Assembly: GCA_041744075.1 (NCBI GenBank)
Contig: JBGTLQ010000066.1
Span: forward strand, 1 to 9,508
Direction of reading: 5' to 3'
DNA length: 9,508 bases
Origin: JAJTZA01 sp041744075
GTDB lineage: Bacteria > Verrucomicrobiota > Verrucomicrobiia > Chthoniobacterales > Terrimicrobiaceae
In this document: positions 1 to 6,233 of the stretch, one piece after another
How positions within the stretch are numbered: the first letter of the stretch is position 1
How the letters are laid out: each line of letters begins with the position of its first letter
The notes under the pieces: generated by a model
Told to the model about the DNA's origin: nothing
What the model saw: the letters and a program-made list of their open reading frames with translations, nothing else
Databases searched by the model: none
Translations under genes and position numbers: made by a program

Positions 1-1
1 T

Positions 2-268
2 TGCACCCTCTTTTTGGCCAGGAATATTGGCCACCGCCGTGGCGATATCCTTCAGCTGATAAGACGTTCCCGAATCGTCAAGATGGAGTGGATTGGTCAG
101 GACATCTTCTGGCAGGCATGGGAGTGGCAGCAAAAGTATCACGAACACCCCTTTTCGTTCACCGACTGCACGAGCTTCGCTCTTATGAAGAAATTGAATT
201 TGTCAGAAGTGGCAACAACCGACGCCCACTTCCAAACCGCAGGATACCAACCCCTTCTTCTTGGATAA
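2..268 (+). CDS. PIN-domain (VapC-like) ribonuclease, 3' part only
   Basis: Only the last 88 codons are present; the start lies before the window. The reading frame is open from base 2 to TAA at 266-268. The peptide ends with the typical C-terminal half of a PIN domain: FSFTDCTSFALM (visible residues 51-62, conserved acidic Asp55) followed by ATTDAHFQTAGY (71-82, Asp74). These match the third and fourth acidic positions that bind the metal in PIN nucleases. The family's usual length is about 130-145 aa, so roughly 50 residues with the first Asp are missing. PIN proteins of this type are usually toxins of VapBC pairs that cleave tRNA or rRNA, with the antitoxin gene just upstream; that region is not visible. 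The toxin role is therefore inferred. A stand-alone PIN nuclease is the alternative. Confidence 0.8.
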   Translation, partial: CTLFLARNIGHRRGDILQLIRRSRIVKMEWIGQDIFWQAWEWQQKYHEHPFSFTDCTSFALMKKLNLSEVATTDAHFQTAGYQPLLLG

Positions 269-289
269 CGCTTTGATTAACATTCTGAC

Positions 290-310
290 ATTCGTGATTC
301 AATCACGAAT
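290..310. terminator. perfect inverted repeat between convergent genes, possible terminator
   Basis: The arms ATTCGTGATT (290-299) and AATCACGAAT (301-310) are perfect inverted complements around C300. As RNA they would form an 8-bp stem with a 5-nt loop. The repeat lies 22 nt after the stop of the PIN gene and overlaps the TGA stop (299-301) of the convergent glycosyltransferase gene, which is where a shared terminator would be expected. There is no T-tract on either side and the stem is AT-rich, so termination is a guess. A dyad protein-binding site is equally possible. Confidence 0.4.
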
Positions 311-1972
311 CGACGCAGCGTCATGAAGCAGAATCAGCGCGGCTTGCTGGCCATTTCGGTTCCACGTCTTGAGGGTATCCGAGGAAATTGTTTTATCCGT
401 ACTGCGTTTTTCCCACCACTGGACTTCGTGCGTGGTCATGAGTAACAAAAGCGCTTTCTGGTTGGGCTGCAGGTCCTGCTCGGGGGCTAACACAATCAGG
501 TCAGGATCCAGGACTCCAAGCAGGGTGCGGAAGTCTCCGGGCCTCATGGGTTTCTGGAGTTCGGCTTTGACTTGGTCAGAGGCCCGCAGGACTTGAGTCT
601 CATAGTCCAATCCGGTGTCCGCGTAATCGGGTACGATGATCAGGGGCGTCTCTTTGGCGGCCGCTGCGGTTGCCTCGAACAAGTGGGAAAAGTTGCCGCG
701 CACGGAGGTCACTTTGCGAAGCGCATCGTATTTTGGTGAGATGACGGCCCAGCCGACCACTCCGGCAATCAAAGCCAAGATGGCAGTCGCGGGAATGATG
801 AGTCGCCGTGGTAATCTGCGGGTGACGGTGACGGTATTAAAAACCCACGGACCGAGGGCGCAGGCCAGAACCAAGGCGGCTCCGAAGGAGGATTCAAAGA
901 GATAGGTGCGGGTTTGGAAGTCGATGAGGAGAACGGCAAAAATCGGCGCCCAAAACCAGGCGAGGCCGGGCAGAATTTGGTGATCCTTCAGTGCCCAGAT
1001 GAAACTGACCCCAAGCAGAGCGATGAGGGCTACCGGGGGGAACCATGTGATGCCCAAAACAAGCACTCCCGCCACGATTGCCAAACCGTCACGCTGACGG
1101 GATTCTGCAGGAACCCACGACCTGACCAAGCCGACAGCGAATCCGAGCCAAAGCAGCTTGCCTGTTCCTCCTGCGAGGAATCCGGCGTAGAAGCTCCATC
1201 GCGTCCAAAGGAACTCCAACGCTGCGCCATTTTGTAGGGCTGTCAAAATCCCGAGTCGGCCTTCCAGTCCCGGCTTAAGAAGAACCCAGGCCACACCCGC
1301 CACGCCTGCCAAAAAGAGAGTGATCACAGCCCGCCTGTTTTTCCATGCTGACGGAAAGGCCAGCACGAGTCCGAGGTAGATGCCCGGAAGAATGAGAGCG
1401 GCCGGTTCTTTCGTGAGAACGGCAAGTGCATGAAATGCGACGGCTCCAATCAGGGCCCTGTCTGAGCCGCTGTCTGAGCCGCGCACAGCCAGCGCTGCGA
1501 AGCCTGCGGCAGCAGCCAGGAACGTGGTTTCCAAGAGGTAAACGTACCCGGAAAACCAAAAGAGGACGTATTGGAGGAAATAAAAAACGCCAATCCACAG
1601 CAGGAGGGCAAGAAAGCCCGTGCGTATGCCGTGGAACGCAGAGCCTGCAAAAACAAAGGTACCGAGCATGATGGCATACACCGCACAAAGTGCGAAGTGA
1701 TAGGAGAAGCTCTCAAAGCCGGCGATGTGAAAAAGCCCGTACTACCATAGGTTCACAACCGGGCGGAACATGCCAAAAAGCATCCCACCCTGCAGGTCCC
1801 ACGCTGCGAGCGGCGAGGAAGCGCGGGCCGCCCAAGCGAGGTAGCCGGCGTCGTCTTCCCGAAAGGAGACAGGAAAAATCGTTGCGATCAGCCAAGCAAA
1901 AACCAAAGCCCCAACCACCCAGAGGCCAGCGACATAAACCAGCGTTTTTTTCTCAAGTGGCGAGCGTTCCAT
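299..1972 (-). pseudogene. GT-C (GT39/ArnT-like) membrane glycosyltransferase interrupted by an in-frame amber codon
   Basis: Two pieces lie in the same frame. The first 76 codons (1972 down to 1745) end at TAG 1742-1744. The frame then runs open to TGA at 299-301, giving 557 codons in all. The N-terminal piece has a first membrane helix (about residues 11-32), the acidic pair Asp40-Asp41 in the first periplasmic loop typical of GT-C enzymes, and FRPVVNLW just before the stop. After the stop the protein continues sensibly with a further helix (YGLFHIAGFESFSYHF), then LTKEPAALILPG and about ten hydrophobic helices, ending in a soluble tail of roughly 140 residues. Intact relatives transfer sugars from polyprenyl-phosphate donors at the outer face of the inner membrane; the substrate here is unknown. 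A GTG at 1681 could restart the distal part, but that product would lack the catalytic loop. The gene starts 6 nt after glutamate dehydrogenase. A recent nonsense mutation is the simplest reading; a sequencing error or readthrough is possible. Confidence 0.8.
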
Positions 1973-1978
1973 AAAGGC

Positions 1979-3403
1979 TCACGGAAAAACACCATGGGCC
2001 ATGTGACTGCGGGCCACGCGTTCGATGCCGAAATAGAATGCTGCGGTGCGCAGATCCGGCATGTCTTTGGTTTTCCAGATATCGCGGATTTTGTGGTAGG
2101 AAAGCGCCATGGTGTCGGAGAGGGCCGAACGCACAAAATCGATTTCTTTGGGGCCGGCTGTGACAAGAGCCCGCTGGATGGGATCAAGGTTTTTGCCGGT
2201 CAGACCTTCGATGGCGGTCAACATCCGTTCCTTGGAGGATTCAATGTAACCGGAATTCATGCGGTCAAAACTCACATGCGAAAGATTTTTGAGCCACTCA
2301 AAATAGGACACGGTGACGCCGCCGGCGTTGAGATAAAGGTCAGGGATCACCAAAATCCCTCGTTCGGTGAGAATTTCATCTCCCGCAAAATCTACGGGTC
2401 CGTTTGCCGCTTCGGCAACAATCTTGGCTTGAATGCGGGCGGCATTTTTCGCTGTGATTTGGTTTTCCAAAGCGGCAGGGATCAAAATATCACAAGGCAT
2501 TTCCAAGGTGTCGGCGGGGTTGTCGAATTGTTGAGCAGCCTGAAGTCCCGCCAGCGTGCGGTTTTCGGTAAAATGAGCCACGACCTCCGTGAAGTTTAAC
2601 CCCGCAGCATCATAGACCCCACCCCCAAGCTCTGCGATGCCGACAATCTTGGCTCCGGCCTCATGCAGAAATTTTGCGGCATGGAATCCCACATTGCCAA
2701 GGCCTTGAACGATCACCGATTTTCCTTCAACCCCTGCCGTGAGTCCCAACTCTGCCATATCATCTTCGTGAGAAACACATTCCCGAATCCCAAAAAACAC
2801 GCCCAGCCCGGTGGCCTCCCGCCGACCGGGAATCCCATGCAGTTCGAGCGGTTTGCCTGTGACGCAGGCGTAAGGATGCAGTTCATTAAAATTCATGGCG
2901 CGATAGGTGTCCGCAATCCATGCCATTTCCTGTTCACCCGTTCCGTAGTCGGGAGCCGGCACGTCCACGGCTGGACCAATAAACTTTTTTTTGACCAACT
3001 CGGCGGTGTAGCGCCGTATGACACGTTCGCGAAAGCCCGGAGACGAGGCCCGCGGATCGATACACACCCCGCCCTTGGCCCCACCAAAAGGCAGCCCCAC
3101 AAGGGCGCATTTGTAGGTCATCAATGAGGCCAAAGCGACGACCTCATCCTGGGTCACATCCAGGCTGAATCGGATGCCCCCTTTGCAGGGAAGCCGGTGG
3201 TGACTGTGCTGCGCGCGATAACCAACCACAACCACCGTGTTCCCGTCATCATCCTTCACGGGGAACTTGATCCGATAAATGCTGTCACAGGATTTCACTT
3301 GGTCCAACAGCCCGGGGGGGTAATTGGTCAACGCGGCGGCACGGTCGAAATACTTGGAGACGGACTGATGGAAGCTGCTTCTTACGAGAACGGGGTCACT
3401 CAT
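1979..3403 (-). CDS. gdhA: glutamate dehydrogenase (Glu/Leu/Phe/Val dehydrogenase family)
   Basis: A 474-aa protein that interconverts glutamate with 2-oxoglutarate and ammonia in the cytoplasm. The N-terminal domain carries the substrate lysines in LPCKGGIRF (Lys74), LMTYKCA (Lys98) and PFGGAKGG (Lys110), and the catalytic Asp152 in VDVPAPD. The Rossmann domain has QGLGNVG (233-239), with Glu258 at the end of the second strand. PDLYLNAGGVTVSYFEWLKN (354-373) and DLRTAAFY near the C-terminus closely resemble the animal-type hexameric enzyme, but the long antenna of animal GDH is absent. Glu258 followed by Leu, where the bovine enzyme has Ser276, leans towards NAD rather than NADP; this is inference. 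The start at 3403 is chosen because AGGA (3412-3415) lies 8 nt upstream and homology begins near it; the frame is open back to 3547, but that extension does not look family-like. The broken glycosyltransferase gene follows 6 nt downstream. Confidence 0.95.
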   Translation of the reverse strand: MSDPVLVRSSFHQSVSKYFDRAAALTNYPPGLLDQVKSCDSIYRIKFPVKDDDGNTVVVVGYRAQHSHHRLPCKGGIRFSLDVTQDEVVALASLMTYKCALVGLPFGGAKGGVCIDPRASSPGFRERVIRRYTAELVKKKFIGPAVDVPAPDYGTGEQEMAWIADTYRAMNFNELHPYACVTGKPLELHGIPGRREATGLGVFFGIRECVSHEDDMAELGLTAGVEGKSVIVQGLGNVGFHAAKFLHEAGAKIVGIAELGGGVYDAAGLNFTEVVAHFTENRTLAGLQAAQQFDNPADTLEMPCDILIPAALENQITAKNAARIQAKIVAEAANGPVDFAGDEILTERGILVIPDLYLNAGGVTVSYFEWLKNLSHVSFDRMNSGYIESSKERMLTAIEGLTGKNLDPIQRALVTAGPKEIDFVRSALSDTMALSYHKIRDIWKTKDMPDLRTAAFYFGIERVARSHMAHGVFP

Positions 3404-3566
3404 GACTATGATCCTACCCGGTTCGGGGACTATCGCAAGAAGGGGGATCCCGTAGCGAAAAAAAGGCGAATCTCGGAAAGCAAATTGGAGTGGTTGCTTT
3501 ACGTAGCCGACCCCGCAGGCGTGGGGCCAGCGCTCCCAGGATCGCAATTTTCAGAGATGCGCCCAT
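3404..3566 (-). promoter_or_regulatory. leader and presumed promoter region of gdhA
   Basis: This gap lies between the terminator of the RRM gene and the gdhA start. Because that terminator blocks read-through from the RRM gene, gdhA needs its own promoter here. The ribosome-binding site AGGA (complement of 3412-3415) is clear, with 8 nt to the ATG. I see no convincing -35/-10 pair. On the gdhA strand there is a T-rich stretch (complement of 3460-3467) that may be part of it. Confidence 0.4.
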
Positions 3567-3600
3567 AAAAAAACGCCCCGGTTTGAGCCGGGGCGTTTTT
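3567..3600 (-). terminator. Rho-independent terminator of the RRM gene
   Basis: The 8-bp GC stem CGCCCCGG (3574-3581) / CCGGGGCG (3588-3595) encloses a 6-nt loop. It is flanked by seven A residues at 3567-3573 and five T residues at 3596-3600. Read on the minus strand, the stem follows the RRM stop codon by 16 nt and ends in seven U, a textbook intrinsic terminator. The tract on the other side would make it work on the plus strand too, though no plus-strand gene ends here. Confidence 0.93.
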
Positions 3601-3611
3601 GGGTTTTGGGA

Positions 3612-3944
3612 TTAGTATTTGCGGGAAGGACGGCGATCGGAACCGTAGTTTCCGCGTCCGCCACCACCACCACCACCGCCGCCGCCACCACTTGGCTCGC
3701 GGTCTTTGGCTTCGTTCACGGTGAGGTTTCTCCCATGGAGATCCTTGCCGTTGAATTTTTCTGTGGCCGTGCGGGCACCTTCTGCGTCTGACATGGTGAC
3801 AAATCCAAATCCGCGTGAGCGGCCTGTGACTTTGTCATTGATCAGAATCGCTTCGTTGACGGTGCCTGCTTGTGAAAACAGATCGTTAAGGTCTGCTTCT
3901 GTGGTGTCGAAGGAAAGATTCCCGACATAGAGTTTGTTTGACAT
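3612..3944 (-). CDS. RRM-domain RNA-binding protein with glycine-rich tail
   Basis: A 110-aa protein made of one RNA recognition motif followed by a short tail. The RNP2 motif LYVGNL is at residues 5-10 and RNP1 RGFGFVTM at 44-51, with the aromatic residues that stack on RNA (Tyr6, Phe46, Phe48). The tail has eleven consecutive glycines (86-96), then an Arg/Gly/Tyr/Ser-rich end (RGNYGSDRRPSRKY). Bacterial proteins of this type, best studied in cyanobacteria, bind single-stranded RNA in the cytoplasm and are often cold-induced; targets here are unknown. The ATG at 3944 immediately precedes the conserved RRM start SNKLYVGNL. No good Shine-Dalgarno sequence is near it; GGTGAG lies about 22 nt upstream, too far for normal spacing. 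The gene is monocistronic, ends in a strong terminator, and is divergent from the desaturase. Confidence 0.95.
   Translation of the reverse strand: MSNKLYVGNLSFDTTEADLNDLFSQAGTVNEAILINDKVTGRSRGFGFVTMSDAEGARTATEKFNGKDLHGRNLTVNEAKDREPSGGGGGGGGGGGRGNYGSDRRPSRKY
3657..3689 (-). repeat. trinucleotide (GGT/GGC) run coding for polyglycine
   Basis: Eleven consecutive glycine codons, seen on the plus strand as CCA/CCG triplets, encode residues 86-96 of the RRM protein. Slippage would change the tail length by whole residues without shifting the frame. Confidence 0.85.
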
Positions 3945-4169
3945 ATGTGTGTTTGTTTTGAGGGCTCACCTGTGTGGCTGTTTCCGATGACCGGATTTCA
4001 AATCGCCACTGAGAGTTCACGGATTTCGCCGAAAGAAACACAACTAGCAACCTACCATGCCCCTATGGGCCTCGATCCGCACCATAAGCGCGATTCCCTG
4101 ACACGCAAGCACTATTTCGTGGGGTGTTCACCCCATTTTGAGGGAACAGACAGCCAAGTAAGATATTGA
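3945..4169. promoter_or_regulatory. divergent intergenic region of the RRM gene and desaturase
   Basis: These 225 bp separate two divergent genes and must hold both promoters. The octamer CGGATTTC occurs twice (3992-3999 and 4020-4027), 28 bp apart. A perfect 16-bp palindrome lies at 4120-4135. I could not assign convincing -35/-10 boxes for either gene. The distance on the RRM side would allow a long 5' leader, as is common for cold-shock genes, but none is demonstrated. Confidence 0.5.
4120..4135. promoter_or_regulatory. perfect palindrome upstream of the desaturase, possible operator or leader hairpin
   Basis: The arms TGGGGTG (4120-4126) and CACCCCA (4129-4135) are perfect complements separated by TT, 34 nt before the desaturase ATG. 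The symmetry suits a dimeric regulator. As RNA the loop would be tight but the stem GC-rich, and it is followed by TTTT (4136-4139), so it could also act as an attenuator. Confidence 0.45.
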
Positions 4170-5162
4170 ATGTCTATGGATCGATCCAAAAAGCCTGAAG
4201 CGTGGCAGGCCATTGTCAAAAAATATCAGGAACCCTCCACGAAAAAAGCCCTCTGGCAGCTGGCGAACTCGCTGGGCGCTTACGTTGTCACATGGGTTGC
4301 GATTGCTTGGAGCCTTTCGGTGTCGTATTGGCTGACTGCTGCACTCACGCTGTTGGCGGGTGGACTCCTCGTAAGGGTGTTTATCATTTTTCATGACTGC
4401 GGTCATGGGTCGTTTTTTAAGTCCCGCCGCGCGAATGATATTTTGGGGTTCATCACCGGGGTGCTGACGTTCACGCCCTATGCTCTCTGGAGGAAAGAGC
4501 ATGCTCTTCATCACAGCACGTCCGGTGACCTCGATCGACGGGGTATCGGCGATGTGCCAACCATGACGGTTGATGAATTCCATGCGGCCCCACTCTGGAA
4601 ACAGCTTGGCTACCGATTTATCCGTAATCCCTTTGTGCTTTTCGGCATTGGTCCCCTCGTCCTTTTTCTCATCAAACATCGCATTGTCCTCTCAAAGACG
4701 GCAAATCCTCAGGAACGCCGTTCGGTGCATTGGACGAATCTTGGTATCCTTGGACTGTTTGTGGTCATGAGCCTCCTCATCGGGTTTGTGCCTTATCTGC
4801 TGATTCAGATAGGAGTTATTGCGGTGGCGGGATCCGCAGGGACCTGGCTGTTTTATGTGCAGCATCAATTCGAGGGGGTCACATGGGAGCGCAAGGAGGA
4901 TTGGGATTTTTTTGAGGCGGCCATCCAAGGCAGTTCGTTTTACAAACTACCAAAAGTACTTCAGTGGTTCTCAGGCAATATCGGGTATCATCATATTCAT
5001 CACCTCAGTCCCAGAATCCCGAATTACCACTTGGAGCGGTGTCACGAGGCGGAGCCATTGTTTAAAGCCGTTCCTCCAGTGACTCTTCTCTCCAGCCTGA
5101 AGTGTTTGACGTACCGCCTCTGGGACGAGACGCATCAGAAGCTGGTTGGGTTTCGGCGGTAG
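4170..5162 (+). CDS. membrane acyl-lipid fatty acid desaturase (Bacillus Des / delta-12-like family)
   Basis: A 330-aa integral membrane di-iron desaturase that would introduce a cis double bond into acyl chains of membrane lipids. The three histidine boxes are complete: HDCGH (75-79), HALHH (111-115) and HHIHH (274-278), plus YVQHQFE (229-235) typical of the family. Hydrophobic segments at about 36-74, 92-104, 155-169 and 189-228 form the usual helical hairpins. GSSFYKLPKVLQWFSGNIGYHH and RLWDE resemble Bacillus subtilis Des, a cold-induced delta-5 enzyme, closely; the regiospecificity here is not predictable. ATG 4170 is chosen as the longest plausible start; the RBS is weak and Met3 (4176) is an alternative. 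The electron donor is not encoded nearby. The last codons (FRR, stop TAG 5160-5162) lie inside a repeat edge shared with the downstream transposase gene. Confidence 0.93.
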   Translation: MSMDRSKKPEAWQAIVKKYQEPSTKKALWQLANSLGAYVVTWVAIAWSLSVSYWLTAALTLLAGGLLVRVFIIFHDCGHGSFFKSRRANDILGFITGVLTFTPYALWRKEHALHHSTSGDLDRRGIGDVPTMTVDEFHAAPLWKQLGYRFIRNPFVLFGIGPLVLFLIKHRIVLSKTANPQERRSVHWTNLGILGLFVVMSLLIGFVPYLLIQIGVIAVAGSAGTWLFYVQHQFEGVTWERKEDWDFFEAAIQGSSFYKLPKVLQWFSGNIGYHHIHHLSPRIPNYHLERCHEAEPLFKAVPPVTLLSSLKCLTYRLWDETHQKLVGFRR

Positions 5163-5200
5163 GTGTGAGGAAGAGAGAGTCGGCGGTCTCGCCGTCCGTC
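5151..5200. repeat. REP-island left edge overlapping the desaturase stop codon
   Basis: The stretch 5151-5188 matches 5937-5974, at the end of the transposase gene, at about 32 of 38 positions. Both begin inside the coding sequence (Phe-Arg-Arg-stop) and contain GTAG, whose last three bases form the TAG stop. GGCG-GTCT-CGCC at 5182-5193 is a small hairpin followed by GTCCG. Confidence 0.75.
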
Positions 5201-5216
5201 ACCGGAACAGAGACAA

Positions 5217-5317
5217 GTCGGCGGGCAAGGGACTGCCCAGCCCTACCCGGAGTTGGATGTGCTGACGCACCCGAAGCGACCTTAACTGGTAGGGATGGCG
5301 GTCCCTCGCCGTCCGAC
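5217..5317. repeat. GTAG-REP inverted pair, copy 1
   Basis: The left arm is 5217-5247 (GTAG-hairpin on the minus strand, loop GTCCCT read there). The right arm is 5288-5317, with GTAG at 5289-5292, stem GGATGGCG/CGCCGTCC at 5293-5300 and 5307-5314, and loop GTCCCT at 5301-5306. The left stem has a GGCA/TGCC segment where copy 2 has GTCA/TGAC, a paired change that keeps the hairpin. Confidence 0.85.
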
Positions 5318-5333
5318 ATTGGAGCAGAGACAA

Positions 5334-5438
5334 GTCGGCGGTCAAGGGACTGACGCGCCCTACCTAAAATTGGATGTGCTGGCGCACGTGCGAAGCACCT
5401 CTTTCGCTGGTAGGGATGGCGGTCCCTCGCCGTCCGAC
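5334..5438. repeat. GTAG-REP inverted pair, copy 2
   Basis: The left arm is 5334-5364 and the right arm 5409-5438, the latter identical to the right arm of copy 1. The spacer is itself palindromic: GTGCT (5376-5380) pairs with AGCAC (5394-5398) around the perfect dyad CGCACGTGCG (5383-5392). Bases 5339-5398 recur exactly at 5970-6029. Confidence 0.9.
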
Positions 5439-5489
5439 TTATCGGTAATGTGCTTGCGCGAAAGTGATTGCCATGACAGCAACTCAATC

Positions 5490-5948
5490 ATGGATATTGG
5501 GCGGAAATCACTTCCCCATGGTGTACCCCTGCACATTGATCCCCAGCAGGAATTATATTTTGTAACAATTTGCTGCCAGTTGCGGGAAGGAGATCCTTTG
5601 CTTCGGGAAAATGTGCCGAAGAAAATTTTGGAAGCAATTGATTTCTACAACCAGCAAGGCAAGTGGTGGGTTTATCTTGCTGTTGTGATGCCGGACCACC
5701 TGCATTTTTTAGTCAGCTTTCCAGGCGAGGTGGGTGAGACGGTGAAAAATTGGAAACATTGGACATCTCGAAATTTAAAGATTCAATGGCAGCGCGATTT
5801 TTTTGAGCATCGCTTACGGAAGGAAGAATCCTACCAAGAAAAAGCTGCTTATGTGCTCAACAATCCCGTGAGGGCAGGTTTGGTGAGTCAGTGGCAGGAC
5901 TGGCCCCATGTCTTCATCAGCGGCGAATTGCCAACATTCCGACGGTAG
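5490..5948 (+). CDS. REP-associated tyrosine transposase (RAYT, Y1/TnpA_REP family)
   Basis: A 152-aa HUH single-strand DNA transposase that is expected to nick at REP hairpins next to GTAG. It opens with the family signature RKSLPHGVP (residues 5-13), then YFVTICCQ (23-30). The metal-binding HUH pair is His70/His72 in MPDHLHFLVSF. WQRDFFEHRLR (100-110) and YVLNNPVRAGLV (121-132) follow, with Tyr121 the likely nucleophile. All the key residues are present and length is normal for the family, so the protein may be active. The start at 5490 is set by homology; the frame is open upstream through a REP copy to 5295, and Met at 5448 is an alternative. No Shine-Dalgarno is visible, which fits low expression. 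Matching REP pairs flank the gene on both sides, consistent with it acting on them. It has no functional link to the desaturase or ppc. Confidence 0.93.
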   Translation: MDIGRKSLPHGVPLHIDPQQELYFVTICCQLREGDPLLRENVPKKILEAIDFYNQQGKWWVYLAVVMPDHLHFLVSFPGEVGETVKNWKHWTSRNLKIQWQRDFFEHRLRKEESYQEKAAYVLNNPVRAGLVSQWQDWPHVFISGELPTFRR

Positions 5949-5964
5949 GTTTGAGGAAGAAAGA

Positions 5965-6068
5965 GTGGACGGTCAAGGGACTGACGCGCCCTACCTAAAA
6001 TTGGATGTGCTGGCGCACGTGCGAAGCACTCCTTTGATGGTAGGGAAGGCGGTCCCTCGCCGTCCGAC
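5965..6068. repeat. GTAG-REP inverted pair, copy 3
   Basis: The left arm is 5965-5995, the palindromic spacer follows, and the right arm is 6039-6068. The right arm differs from copies 1 and 2 by one base (A instead of T at 6046), which turns a G-U pair in the stem into a mismatch. Bases 5970-6029 are identical to 5339-5398. Confidence 0.9.
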
Positions 6069-6084
6069 GCATGAGGAGAACAAA

Positions 6085-6160
6085 GTCGGCGGTCAAGGCT
6101 TGTCTCGCCGTAGGCCCGGGGTAGGTGGAGACTGCCCTACCTAAAATTGGATGTGCTGAA
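6085..6160. repeat. GTAG-REP copy 4, diverged and lacking its right arm
   Basis: This copy begins like the other left arms (GTCGGCGGTCAAGG), then diverges. It contains GTAGG (6121-6125) and CCTAC (6137-6141) in inverted orientation. It rejoins the family at CTACCTAAAATTGGATGTGCT (about 6138-6158) and stops there, without the spacer dyad or right arm. It marks the right edge of the island, about 70 nt before ppc. Confidence 0.7.
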
Positions 6161-6233
6161 GCTGATTTTTTAGAAAAATCTTTTGCTTGGGGGACTTGGA
6201 TGGTACCCGATTTGAAACCAAGGGACAAAAGGA
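6161..6233 (+). promoter_or_regulatory. upstream region and ribosome-binding site of ppc
   Basis: A perfect AT-rich inverted repeat GATTTTT-TAG-AAAAATC occupies 6164-6180. AGGG at 6221-6224 lies 9 nt before the ppc ATG and is the likely Shine-Dalgarno; a second GGA directly abuts the ATG and is too close to serve. Because the REP island ends just upstream, the ppc promoter must lie here or within the repeats. No clear -35/-10 pair was found. Confidence 0.45.

Larger units (their letters stand above)
5151..6160. mobile_element. RAYT/GTAG-REP island between the desaturase and ppc
   Basis: A block of related imperfect palindromes surrounds a single REP-associated tyrosine transposase gene: two repeat units before it and two after it, the last lacking its right arm. 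Full units are inverted pairs of GTAG-hairpins with loop GTCCCT, separated by a short palindromic spacer. This is the arrangement of BIMEs mobilised by RAYT proteins. The island fills nearly the whole interval between two unrelated housekeeping-type genes, which suggests insertion into an intergenic region. No target-site duplication or long terminal inverted repeat is evident, as expected for this class. Confidence 0.85.

Noticed and set aside
1742..1744. TAG read as a sense codon (alternative genetic code)
   Set aside because: ppc ends at TAG exactly where the family C-terminus ends, and the desaturase and RAYT also stop at TAG, so TAG is a normal stop in this genome.
3404..3547. 48-residue N-terminal extension of glutamate dehydrogenase
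   Set aside because: The extension has no family resemblance, and the internal ATG at 3403 has a well-placed AGGA.
3429..3566. Short minus-strand frame starting MGASLKIAILGAL just after the terminator
   Set aside because: About 46 codons, no RBS, no family match beyond a hydrophobic start; it lies in the gdhA leader and is probably chance.
4128..4679. 183-codon open frame on the minus strand opposite the desaturase
   Set aside because: It is antisense to a well-supported gene with complete histidine boxes, and its translation shows no recognisable domain.
5151..6160. Regularly repeated sequences as a CRISPR array
   Set aside because: Units are about 100 bp, inverted and imperfect, without uniform spacers or cas genes, and a RAYT gene lies inside. 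REP/BIME explains them.
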